Source: CAXFCD01 sp964001155 (GTDB taxonomy: Bacteria > Fidelibacterota > Marinisomatia > Marinisomatales > UBA1611). From it: a DNA stretch of 17,241 nucleotides. This document shows, one piece after another, positions 6,132 to 12,430 of this stretch. The notes beneath the pieces were generated by a model, which was not told where the DNA came from, searched no databases, and saw only the letters and a list, made by a program, of their open reading frames with translations. Within the stretch, counting starts at the first letter, position 1. Every line of letters begins with the position of its first letter. The translations under genes and the position numbers were made by a program. The stretch lies in contig CAXFCD010000216.1 in NCBI GenBank assembly GCA_964001155.1, positions 1 to 17,241 on the forward strand, written 5' to 3'.

Positions 6132-7368
6132 CGGCAACATTAAATTCCCGGGAGATAAATCCATCTCCCATCGTGCGCTTATGTTCGCTGCATTAGCAAA
6201 TGGGCAATCACGTATTTCCAATCTGTCCACCGGAGCAGATGTGCAGTCCACACGTCAATGCCTGGAAGCGTGCGGAATTCAAATTGAGAACGACGGCGAT
6301 GATGTGATTGTGACTGGTGGACAATTTTCAGATCCAACCAAACCATTAAATTGTGGAAATTCAGGAACCACCACACGATTATTGATGGGACTTCTAGCTG
6401 GCCAAGGCATCAATGCCACTTTGATTGGAGACGAATCACTTTCGTCCCGCCCCATGAATCGTATTTTGGATCCATTATCTCAAATGGGATTACAGTCCGA
6501 GAGTAATGATGGAAAGTTGCCCGTGATAATTCACAAAAGTGAATTGAATGGCATCCATTATGAATCACCGGTGGCCAGCGCTCAAGTGAAGTCAGCCATT
6601 CTTTTGGCCGGGCTTGGCGCGAATGATCAAACCACTGTAACGGAACCTATACTTTCCCGGGATCATACTGAAAAAATGCTTACTGGCATTGGAGCAAATT
6701 TGAATTCAAATGGATTATCATCTATCATTTCGCCTTTATCATTTTCCTTGTCCAATTTCAATATAATAGTCCCCGGGGACCCATCCATGGCTGCATTTTT
6801 TGCCGCCGCTGCAGCCATTGTACCTGATTCTGATATAACGATGAATGGCATTTTACGCAACCCAACTCGAATTGGATTTTATACAACACTTCAAAAAATG
6901 GGCGCAGAGATGGACTGTCTTGCAACATGGGAAGAAGCAGGCGAAACGATTGGAAAACTGAATGTAATTCATCAACCACTGAATGGGATTACCATCACGC
7001 AAGACCATGTCCCCAGTTTGATTGACGAATTACCCATTATTGCTGTTTTAGCCACTCAAGCCCAAGGGAAGACAGAAGTAAGAGATGCGGAAGAATTACG
7101 GTTAAAAGAATCTGACCGCATTCATGCCATTTGTAAAAATTTGAATAGCATGGGTGCTGATATTAAAGAATTGGATGACGGTTTTATCATCAATGGTCCA
7201 ACCCAATTGAAAGGTGCTACAATTGAGACATTCCATGATCATCGCATTGCAATGGCATTTACTGTTGCAGAACTTATCGCTGATGGAGATGTGGTTTTAG
7301 ATCATCCAGAATGTGCATCCATTTCCTTTCCTGAATTCTATGATGAGTTGTATAGATTAAAACAATGA
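6121..7368 (+). CDS. aroA: EPSP synthase, class II motifs
   Basis: Transfers enolpyruvate from PEP to shikimate 3-phosphate (415 residues, family about 420-450). The N-terminus begins at once with the substrate-binding PGDKSISHRAL, so the protein is compact at that end. The PEP-site loop is GNSGTTTRLLMG (79-90), with Gly kept after SG-T. All four motifs used to define class II, glyphosate-tolerant enzymes are visible: GDKS (11-14), SAQVK (153-157), R180-D-H-T-E184 and N247-P-T-R250. The C-terminal half has DELPI, LRLKESDRI and FHDHRIAMAF. It overlaps the DAHP synthase gene by 11 bp and aroE by 4 bp (ATGA). Tolerance to glyphosate is inferred from the motifs only. Confidence 0.96.
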   Translation: MAINGNIKFPGDKSISHRALMFAALANGQSRISNLSTGADVQSTRQCLEACGIQIENDGDDVIVTGGQFSDPTKPLNCGNSGTTTRLLMGLLAGQGINATLIGDESLSSRPMNRILDPLSQMGLQSESNDGKLPVIIHKSELNGIHYESPVASAQVKSAILLAGLGANDQTTVTEPILSRDHTEKMLTGIGANLNSNGLSSIISPLSFSLSNFNIIVPGDPSMAAFFAAAAAIVPDSDITMNGILRNPTRIGFYTTLQKMGAEMDCLATWEEAGETIGKLNVIHQPLNGITITQDHVPSLIDELPIIAVLATQAQGKTEVRDAEELRLKESDRIHAICKNLNSMGADIKELDDGFIINGPTQLKGATIETFHDHRIAMAFTVAELIADGDVVLDHPECASISFPEFYDELYRLKQ

Positions 7369-8168
7369 AGCGATTTGCTGTTATTGGAGATCCCATCGCT
7401 CATAGTTTGAGCCCGGTTTTGCACAATGAAGTCTATCGTCAACTTGAAATGGATGCATCGTTTGAAAAAATTCATGTGAAGCCAGATGCACTTCATTCAT
7501 TTATGGACACACAGAGTTTGGATGGATTTAATGTGACCATTCCCCATAAGCAGTCCATTATACCATTTTTGGATGAATTGGATGATGCGGCCCAAATCAT
7601 TGGCGCTGTGAATTGCGTCCATAATGGTAAGGGCTACAATACCGATTGGATTGGTTTCTTGAAAGCCATGGAATTCAATGACGTTGAACTAAATGGAAAA
7701 GACTGTGCTATCCTGGGTGCTGGAGGAGCAGCACATGCTATTGCATATGCACTCATCAAAGCCAAAGTAAATTCAATTACCATTATGAATCGCACAACTG
7801 AAAAAACAGACCAACTCACCCAATGGATTCAAAAAGTATCAGATATAAAGGCTGAAACACATAAACACCTGAACACTTCAAAATATGCAATAATAATTCA
7901 TTGCACGCCAATTGGCATGTGGCCTGATACTGAATCCATGCCTGAATTTGAAATTCATAAAGGACAAGTATTGGCTGATACCATTTACAACCCACTGGAA
8001 ACAGCATGGCTGAAAAAAGGGAAAGAATTCGGTGCGAAAACGGTTGGCGGGTTGGATATGTTCATCGCCCAAGGGCTCGCATCTGCGAACATTTGGTTCA
8101 ACGAAAAGATATCAGAAAAAATTAAATTGGAACCACTCAAATTGGGTTTAAAATCAGAATTATGTTAA
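7365..8168 (+). CDS. aroE: Shikimate dehydrogenase
   Basis: NADPH-dependent reduction of 3-dehydroshikimate to shikimate. The 267 residues match the AroE length. Motifs in order: shikimate-binding SLSP (14-17); NVTIPHK with catalytic Lys62; GAVN (80-83); YNTDWIGF with catalytic Asp94; nucleotide-binding GAGGAAHA (about 118-125); NRT after beta-2, as in NADP-dependent AroE; CTPIGM; DTIYNPLET; and GGLDMFIAQG. It follows aroA with an ATGA overlap and overlaps aroC by 7 bp, so all three are probably translated by coupling. Nothing is missing; a standard biosynthetic AroE rather than a YdiB- or AroE-like catabolic paralogue. Confidence 0.96.
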   Translation: MKRFAVIGDPIAHSLSPVLHNEVYRQLEMDASFEKIHVKPDALHSFMDTQSLDGFNVTIPHKQSIIPFLDELDDAAQIIGAVNCVHNGKGYNTDWIGFLKAMEFNDVELNGKDCAILGAGGAAHAIAYALIKAKVNSITIMNRTTEKTDQLTQWIQKVSDIKAETHKHLNTSKYAIIIHCTPIGMWPDTESMPEFEIHKGQVLADTIYNPLETAWLKKGKEFGAKTVGGLDMFIAQGLASANIWFNEKISEKIKLEPLKLGLKSELC

Positions 8169-9322
8169 CACGACTTAAATTTCTCACAGCAGGGGAATCC
8201 CACGGACAAGGTCTTCTGGGTATATTAGACGGCATGCCGGCGGGACTGGAAATCTCTGAAGATTATATTGGCGTTCACTTGGCTCGCAGGCAGATGGGAC
8301 ACGGTCGCGGTGGACGAATGAAAATTGAAAAAGACCATGCAGAAATCTGGTGCGGCGTTCGCCATGGTGAATCACTAGGAGCACCTGTTGGCCTTATCGT
8401 CCGGAACAAGGATTGGGAAAACTGGACGAACAAAATGTCCGTCTCACCTGTGGATGATGAGATTAGAAAAGTGACACTCCCCCGACCGGGCCATGCTGAT
8501 TTGGCCGGTGTGCAAAAATACGGATTTGATGATATCCGCAATGTGCTTGAACGATCCAGCGCTCGGGAGACCACCATGCGTGTTGCTCTTGGTTCTGTCT
8601 GCCGAAAACTGTTAGAAGATGTGGGCTTTGAGGTGGGCAGCCGGGTCGTTGAAATTCATGACGTGAAGGACGAAAGTCCCATCCCTGATGGGCTTTCACC
8701 AAATCAATTGAGTGAAACAGCTGATGCATCACCCGTGCGCTGTTTGGACAAAGATGCTGAAACAAAAATGATGGCAACCATTGACGACGCCAAAAAAGCC
8801 GGTGATTCTGTAGGTGGCATTTTTGAAGTGATTGCAACTGGACTCCCATACGGTCTCGGTGCACATACCCAATGGGATCGAAAACTTCACACGCGAATTT
8901 CTGCCATGATGATGAGCGTGAATGCGTTTAAGGGAATTGAGATTGGCGATGGATTTGGCGGTGCAGATAAATTTGGGAGCGAAGTCCACGATGAGATTGG
9001 ACATGATGGTGAGAAGTTCACGCGTTATTCTAATAATGCGGGCGGAATTGAAGGCGGCATGAGCAATGCCCAGCCCGTTGTGCTTCGAATGGTCATGAAA
9101 CCAATACCTACTTTGATCAAACCTTTGCGATCAGTTGATATCCATTCCAAGGAAGAAAAGGATGCCCACAAAGAACGTACCGATTCATGTGCGGTGCCGG
9201 CAGCGTCTATCATTGCAGAAAGTATGTTATGCTTTGTGTTGGCAGATGCGTTGCTAGAAAAGTTCGGCGGCGACTCCATGGCTCAACTCAAAACCCACAT
9301 GGAAGCCACTGCGAAGTATTAG
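8162..9322 (+). CDS. aroC: Chorismate synthase
   Basis: Final step of the shared pathway: FMNH2-dependent elimination converting EPSP to chorismate. The 386 residues fall in the usual range. Signatures: TAGESHGQG (FMN/substrate-site His), RRQMGHGRGGRM, the FMN-contacting RPGHADLAGVQKYGFDD, RSSARETTMRVALG, the DSVGG block, MMSVNAFKGIEIGDGF and NAGGIEGGMSNAQPVVLR, ending with a PIPT and DSCAVPAASIIAESM tail. It overlaps aroE by 7 bp. An 84-bp gap follows, the longest spacer in the operon after pheA, so aroK-aroB-aroQ could have an extra promoter there. Confidence 0.97.
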   Translation: MLTRLKFLTAGESHGQGLLGILDGMPAGLEISEDYIGVHLARRQMGHGRGGRMKIEKDHAEIWCGVRHGESLGAPVGLIVRNKDWENWTNKMSVSPVDDEIRKVTLPRPGHADLAGVQKYGFDDIRNVLERSSARETTMRVALGSVCRKLLEDVGFEVGSRVVEIHDVKDESPIPDGLSPNQLSETADASPVRCLDKDAETKMMATIDDAKKAGDSVGGIFEVIATGLPYGLGAHTQWDRKLHTRISAMMMSVNAFKGIEIGDGFGGADKFGSEVHDEIGHDGEKFTRYSNNAGGIEGGMSNAQPVVLRMVMKPIPTLIKPLRSVDIHSKEEKDAHKERTDSCAVPAASIIAESMLCFVLADALLEKFGGDSMAQLKTHMEATAKY

Positions 9323-9340
9323 CAAGTACTATGTCTTCTG

Positions 9341-9389
9341 GTGTTCAAGTGTTAAAGTCTTTCAAAATATCGTGTTTTACATGAACACG
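9341..9389 (+). other. Inverted repeats in the aroC-aroK spacer
   Basis: GTGTTCA (9341-9347) pairs with TGAACAC (9382-9388), and alternatively CGTGTT (9371-9376) pairs with AACACG (9384-9389) across 7 nt. The two pairings share the 3' arm, so they exclude each other. No T-run follows, so it does not look like a terminator. It may be an RNA processing or regulatory hairpin that separates the upstream and downstream halves of the operon. Low confidence. Confidence 0.3.
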
Positions 9390-9406
9390 CTAACTCTTAA
9401 GAAAAA

Positions 9407-9901
9407 ATGAACATTTACTTAATTGGCATGATGGGATCTGGAAAATCAACCGTGGGCAAAATCTTGGCAAAAAAGATGGAAATGCCTTTTGTGGATTTGG
9501 ATGAAGCCATTGAAAAATCCGCTGAAAAATCCATCAAAGACATTTTTGAAATTGATGGAGAAAACACTTTCAGAAAGTTGGAAGCGGACCATTTGAGAAA
9601 AGTCTCTAGCTCTGTCGTTTCATGTGGTGGTGGCATTATTTTGCAAGATGATAATTGTAACTTCATTCAAGAAAATGGCAAAGCAATTTTATTAACTGCT
9701 TCTATGAGTGAATTGGCACAACGGTTAGACAATTCAAATAAACGGCCACTTTTGGCAGAAAACAATACGGAAGAAACATTGACAAATTTATGGCTCAAAC
9801 GGCAAGTTCAATATTTATCCACTGCTGACATAACAATAGAAACAGACGGAAAAACTCCGGAACAAATCACAAAAGAAATTTTATCAAATCTAAATTCATG
9901 A
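9407..9901 (+). CDS. aroK: Shikimate kinase
   Basis: ATP-dependent phosphorylation of shikimate at O3. The 164 residues begin with the P-loop GMMGSGKST (7-15), followed by VDLDEAIE, whose Asp32 contacts shikimate, FRKLE (Arg56), the GGG loop (74-76) and the lid Arg in KRPLLAE (112-118). The length is typical of a monofunctional AroK/AroL. The start ATG at 9407 follows an AT-rich AAGAAAAA stretch; it is the only start that leaves the P-loop at the expected place. The stop overlaps aroB as ATGA. Composition is similar to aroB and lower in GC than aroC, consistent with a second block within the operon. Confidence 0.95.
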   Translation: MNIYLIGMMGSGKSTVGKILAKKMEMPFVDLDEAIEKSAEKSIKDIFEIDGENTFRKLEADHLRKVSSSVVSCGGGIILQDDNCNFIQENGKAILLTASMSELAQRLDNSNKRPLLAENNTEETLTNLWLKRQVQYLSTADITIETDGKTPEQITKEILSNLNS

Positions 9902-10968
9902 AAACAATACAAGTTGAATTAGGCAATCGGTCATATCCGATCCATGTTAAATCAGGATTACTTAGCGAAATCCCAACTGTTCTAACTGATAAAAATCATG
10001 GTCAAAAATGGGTCATCATTTCTCAACACCGGTTGATGGAATTATTCGGTTTTGATTTAATGGCCCAACTGAAGAATGATGATTTTGATATTGATTACAT
10101 AAAACTTCCTGTTGGAGAAGCAGCAAAAAGCCTAAATGAATTCAGTGGTGTTATCAGTCAGATGATAGAAATGAAATGTGATAGATCTACAACCATTTTG
10201 GCGTTAGGTGGCGGCGTTGTTGGCGATGTTGCTGGATTTGTAGCATCATCATTTATGCGTGGTGTTGATTATTATCAACTACCCACAACATTACTTGCAA
10301 TGGTAGATTCAGCTATTGGCGGCAAAACAGGGATCAATATTGCTGAAGGGAAAAATTTAGTGGGCTCCATTTATCAACCAAAAGGTGTATTTGTGGACCC
10401 TGAAATTTTGGATTCACTCCCCAAAAAAGAAGTCATTTCAGGGTTGGGAGAAGTTATTAAATATGGTGCTATCTGGGATCAAGAATTTTTTAATCATATT
10501 GCTGAATGGTTGGATAATCTGGATACATTTCCATTTGAAAAAGCCGTCCATCGTGCATGTGAAATAAAAGCGGAAATTGTTTCAAAAGATGAACGGGAAG
10601 GCGATCTCCGACGGCTATTAAATTTTGGACATACAATCGGGCATGCGTTAGAAGCACATTTCGGCTATGGGAAAATTCGTCATGGTGAAGCGGTAGCTTT
10701 AGGGATGAAATGTGCAGGTTGGATCTCTAATAAAACTGGGCACCTTGAGGATACTGACACTGAATATTTAATGAAAACAATTGATAAGCTCACATTACCA
10801 TCTGTAAAAAAATTGGATCCAAATACCATTTTATCCTTTGTGAAAAAAGATAAAAAAGTAAGGAATGGGATTCTTCACTTTGTTGTTTTAGAAGAATTAG
10901 GAAGGGGAAATACTTCTAAATCCATCACTGATGAATTAATCATTGAGTCACTCAAAACAATATCATGA
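9898..10968 (+). CDS. aroB: 3-Dehydroquinate synthase
   Basis: NAD- and metal-dependent cyclisation of DAHP to 3-dehydroquinate, the second shikimate step. The 356 residues match the family. NAD-binding GGGVVGDVAGFVASSFMRG lies at about 104-122, followed by LPTTLLAMVDSAIGGKTGIN and KNLVGSIYQP. The metal ligands appear as Glu185 in SGLGEVIKYG, His245 in NFGHTIGHALE and His262 in IRHGEAVALG. The start is fixed by the ATGA overlap with aroK; the stop overlaps aroQ the same way. A typical bacterial AroB rather than a secondary-metabolism sugar-phosphate cyclase, given complete motifs and context. Confidence 0.96.
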   Translation: MKTIQVELGNRSYPIHVKSGLLSEIPTVLTDKNHGQKWVIISQHRLMELFGFDLMAQLKNDDFDIDYIKLPVGEAAKSLNEFSGVISQMIEMKCDRSTTILALGGGVVGDVAGFVASSFMRGVDYYQLPTTLLAMVDSAIGGKTGINIAEGKNLVGSIYQPKGVFVDPEILDSLPKKEVISGLGEVIKYGAIWDQEFFNHIAEWLDNLDTFPFEKAVHRACEIKAEIVSKDEREGDLRRLLNFGHTIGHALEAHFGYGKIRHGEAVALGMKCAGWISNKTGHLEDTDTEYLMKTIDKLTLPSVKKLDPNTILSFVKKDKKVRNGILHFVVLEELGRGNTSKSITDELIIESLKTIS

Positions 10969-11393
10969 AAATATTAATTCTAAATGGTCCAAATCTAAAT
11001 TTATTGGGCGTTCGTGAACCTGAAATTTACGGCTCCGAAACTCTGGCAGATATTGAATCCTGGTTGGATAGACAACCGAATGCTGATGGGAATGAAATTA
11101 TCTGGTTTCAATCCAATCATGAAGGCGACCTAATAGACCAAATTCATGGTGCCATTAATGATTTTGATGGGCTGATTATTAATCCCGGTGCACTGACACA
11201 CTATTCATATGCCTTGCGGGACGCAATCGTTTCAGTCCCTTTTCCTGTTATTGAAGTCCATTTGAGCGATATCAGCCAAAGAGACGAATTCAGAAAAATT
11301 TCTGTAATTAAAGATGTTTGTATAGGTCAGATCTCAGGATTGGGTAAGCCGGGATACCTGGAAGCCCTGAAAACCTTAATTAATTATATTTAA
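10965..11393 (+). CDS. aroQ: 3-Dehydroquinate dehydratase, type II
   Basis: Dehydrates 3-dehydroquinate to 3-dehydroshikimate by the anti-elimination (type II) mechanism; the family forms dodecamers. At 142 residues it has LNGPNLNLLGVREPEIYG with Arg17 and catalytic Tyr22, FQSNHEGDLID, the substrate-site Asn73 in INPGALTHYS, His99 in EVHLSDIS and Arg110 in RDEFRKIS. This completes the seven-step pathway within the window. It is the last gene of the run, joined to aroB by an ATGA overlap; its TAA runs straight into a candidate terminator hairpin. The symbol aroQ here means type II dehydroquinase, not the AroQ-class chorismate mutase at 2686. Confidence 0.96.
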   Translation: MKILILNGPNLNLLGVREPEIYGSETLADIESWLDRQPNADGNEIIWFQSNHEGDLIDQIHGAINDFDGLIINPGALTHYSYALRDAIVSVPFPVIEVHLSDISQRDEFRKISVIKDVCIGQISGLGKPGYLEALKTLINYI

Positions 11394-11415
11394 AAAGGTC
11401 AGTTCCCTGCCCTTT
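11394..11415 (+). terminator. Candidate terminator of the aromatic operon
   Basis: Immediately after the dehydroquinase stop, AAAGGTCAG (11394-11402) can pair with CTGCCCTTT (11407-11415) around a TTCC loop, with one T/C mismatch. The following AATTATTCT is only a weak T-run, so termination may be partial. Confidence 0.45.
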
Positions 11416-11417
11416 AA

Positions 11418-11600
11418 TTATTCTCGCCGATCTTTATTTGTTCTTCGACTTCCTGTCCTGCGACTATCTGTTCTTCTGTCCTCATTATCTCTTCGACAAT
11501 TATCGACAGAAATTTCTGCCTTTCGTCTTAAACCGATCCTTCTTTCTAAATCTCGACGATCTAAATCACGGCGATCTGAATCGCGTTTACTATCAGTCAC
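11418..11600 (-). CDS. Small Arg/Asp-rich pentapeptide-repeat protein
   Basis: A 60-residue frame starts with GTG at 11600; GGAG lies about 7 bp upstream, a good ribosome-binding site. The sequence is almost entirely a 5-residue period built on an Arg-Arg pair: DRRDL, DRRDL, ERRIG, LRRKA, then RRTDS, RRTGS, RRTNK, DRRE. About 15-bp DNA repetition is visible at 11550-11595. It is highly charged, with no hydrophobic core, so it is probably disordered, perhaps binding RNA or other anionic partners. I do not recognise a characterised family, though short 'DRRSG' repeats occur at the ends of some bacterial proteins. It lies between the aromatic operon and the TerB gene, downstream of the latter's terminator. 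The ribosome-binding site and repeat favour a real gene. Confidence 0.5.
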   Translation of the reverse strand: MTDSKRDSDRRDLDRRDLERRIGLRRKAEISVDNCRRDNEDRRTDSRRTGSRRTNKDRRE

Positions 11601-11623
11601 AATTCACTCCAAATTTTTAAAAG

Positions 11624-11652
11624 AATAACCCCGGCAAAATGCCGGGGTTATT
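11624..11652 (-). terminator. Strong hairpin terminator after the TerB-like gene
   Basis: AATAACCCCGGC (11624-11635) and GCCGGGGTTATT (11641-11652) form a perfect 12-bp stem around a 5-nt loop, 22 bp past the stop of the minus-strand TerB-like gene. On the minus strand it is followed by CTTTTAAAAATTT. The symmetric AT-rich base may let it act on plus-strand transcripts from the aromatic operon too. Confidence 0.85.
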
Positions 11653-11674
11653 AAGATGTTATGCTGGAATAGGT

Positions 11675-12106
11675 TTAACCTGTGTAATCGACGAAAAGAG
11701 TAGACTCAGTTTTGACAAGGTTAACCTTATCGGTCATATCTAACGCACTCACGGCCTGTTCCACCATTGCCATTTCATTTTCATGAATGAAATCATCGGC
11801 GCGGGCGATATAAGCCAGATTTTTGACCACCTTGAAACGATCTTCATCGGTTGAGAATAATCCCTTCAATGCTGCCAAAGATTCACCGTATTGATTTGAG
11901 CGAGATGCCTCATCACCGAGATCGATGAATTTATCAATAACTTCAGCTTCCATCGTATTATATGCATCGTCTGATACATCCGGCAACATCACTTTGACAT
12001 TGCCACGCATGGCTTCTTTTTCAGATTCATCTACCTCGCCGTCTGCCAAAAATGACACACAAACGAAAGCATAGACTAAATCGTGATGTTGACTCCAGTT
12101 TGCCAT
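11675..12106 (-). CDS. TerB-like domain protein, stand-alone
   Basis: Cytoplasmic-looking protein of 143 residues made of one TerB-like helical domain. Two similar acidic motifs sit in the two halves: FLADGEVDESE (19-29) and IARADDFIHENE (100-111), each following a hydrophobic helix, as in TerB/DjlA-type domains, where paired acidic loops can bind metal. It aligns end to end with residues 611-750 of the divergent membrane protein at 12431-14683, sharing the HDL(V/L)Y start, KFIDL and (A/E)D(D/E)FIHENE. Start: AAGGGG about 5 bp before ATG 12106. No other ter genes (terC, terD, terZ) are present, so tellurite resistance should not be assumed. The exact role is unknown. Confidence 0.75.
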   Translation of the reverse strand: MANWSQHHDLVYAFVCVSFLADGEVDESEKEAMRGNVKVMLPDVSDDAYNTMEAEVIDKFIDLGDEASRSNQYGESLAALKGLFSTDEDRFKVVKNLAYIARADDFIHENEMAMVEQAVSALDMTDKVNLVKTESTLFVDYTG

Positions 12107-12430
12107 AAAAACCCCTTATATTTTTTGTTTTGGGTAATGGTTATTATTTCCTTCCTAGTCTTCGACTACAAACACATGTGAATGAGCGACTAGAGGTCGT
12201 GAAAAATTATAATGTGTATTCGCCAAGGTCAAGATTTCTCAAAAATAACATCTATTTTATTTTTCAGATGGATTATTGTTTCAATTCCATCTCCATTGTA
12301 GTTTTTATTTTCGCTTCTACCCCAAGATTTGAACACCATGAAGCAATTAGGTACAAGATTACACTTATGGAATCATTCTCGCGGAAGTTGTCATCACTGA
12401 CAACTTTCCATTATTAAATTAAACTCAAAG
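12107..12430. promoter_or_regulatory. Divergent intergenic region between the two TerB-domain genes
   Basis: These 324 bp hold no convincing gene. They must carry start signals for both the minus-strand TerB protein and the plus-strand membrane protein. CTAGTC near 12157 and GACTAG near 12214 form a loose inverted repeat. A perfect 9-bp palindrome (AAGTTGTCA, 4-nt spacer, TGACAACTT; 12385-12406) lies 24 bp before the plus-strand ATG. I cannot assign promoter boxes with confidence. Confidence 0.5.
12385..12406. promoter_or_regulatory. 22-bp palindrome upstream of the membrane TerB gene
   Basis: AAGTTGTCA, TCAC, TGACAACTT is a perfect inverted repeat, extended by GG and CC around one extra T. 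It lacks a T-run and stands just before the ATG at 12431, so it fits an operator or a 5'-UTR hairpin better than a terminator. Confidence 0.5.

Noticed and set aside
8463..8864. 133-codon minus-strand ORF inside aroC
   Set aside because: It lies wholly inside the well-supported chorismate synthase gene; its composition is that of a shadow frame.
11438..11620. Plus-strand Phe/Cys-rich 60-codon ORF opposite the Arg-repeat gene
   Set aside because: It mirrors the repeats of the minus-strand gene, which has the better ribosome-binding site; Phe/Leu richness follows from the antisense of Arg/Glu/Lys codons.
12130..12417. 95-codon plus-strand ORF in the divergent spacer
   Set aside because: It starts at TTG with no ribosome-binding site, has no recognisable domain and overlaps the region that should hold promoters.
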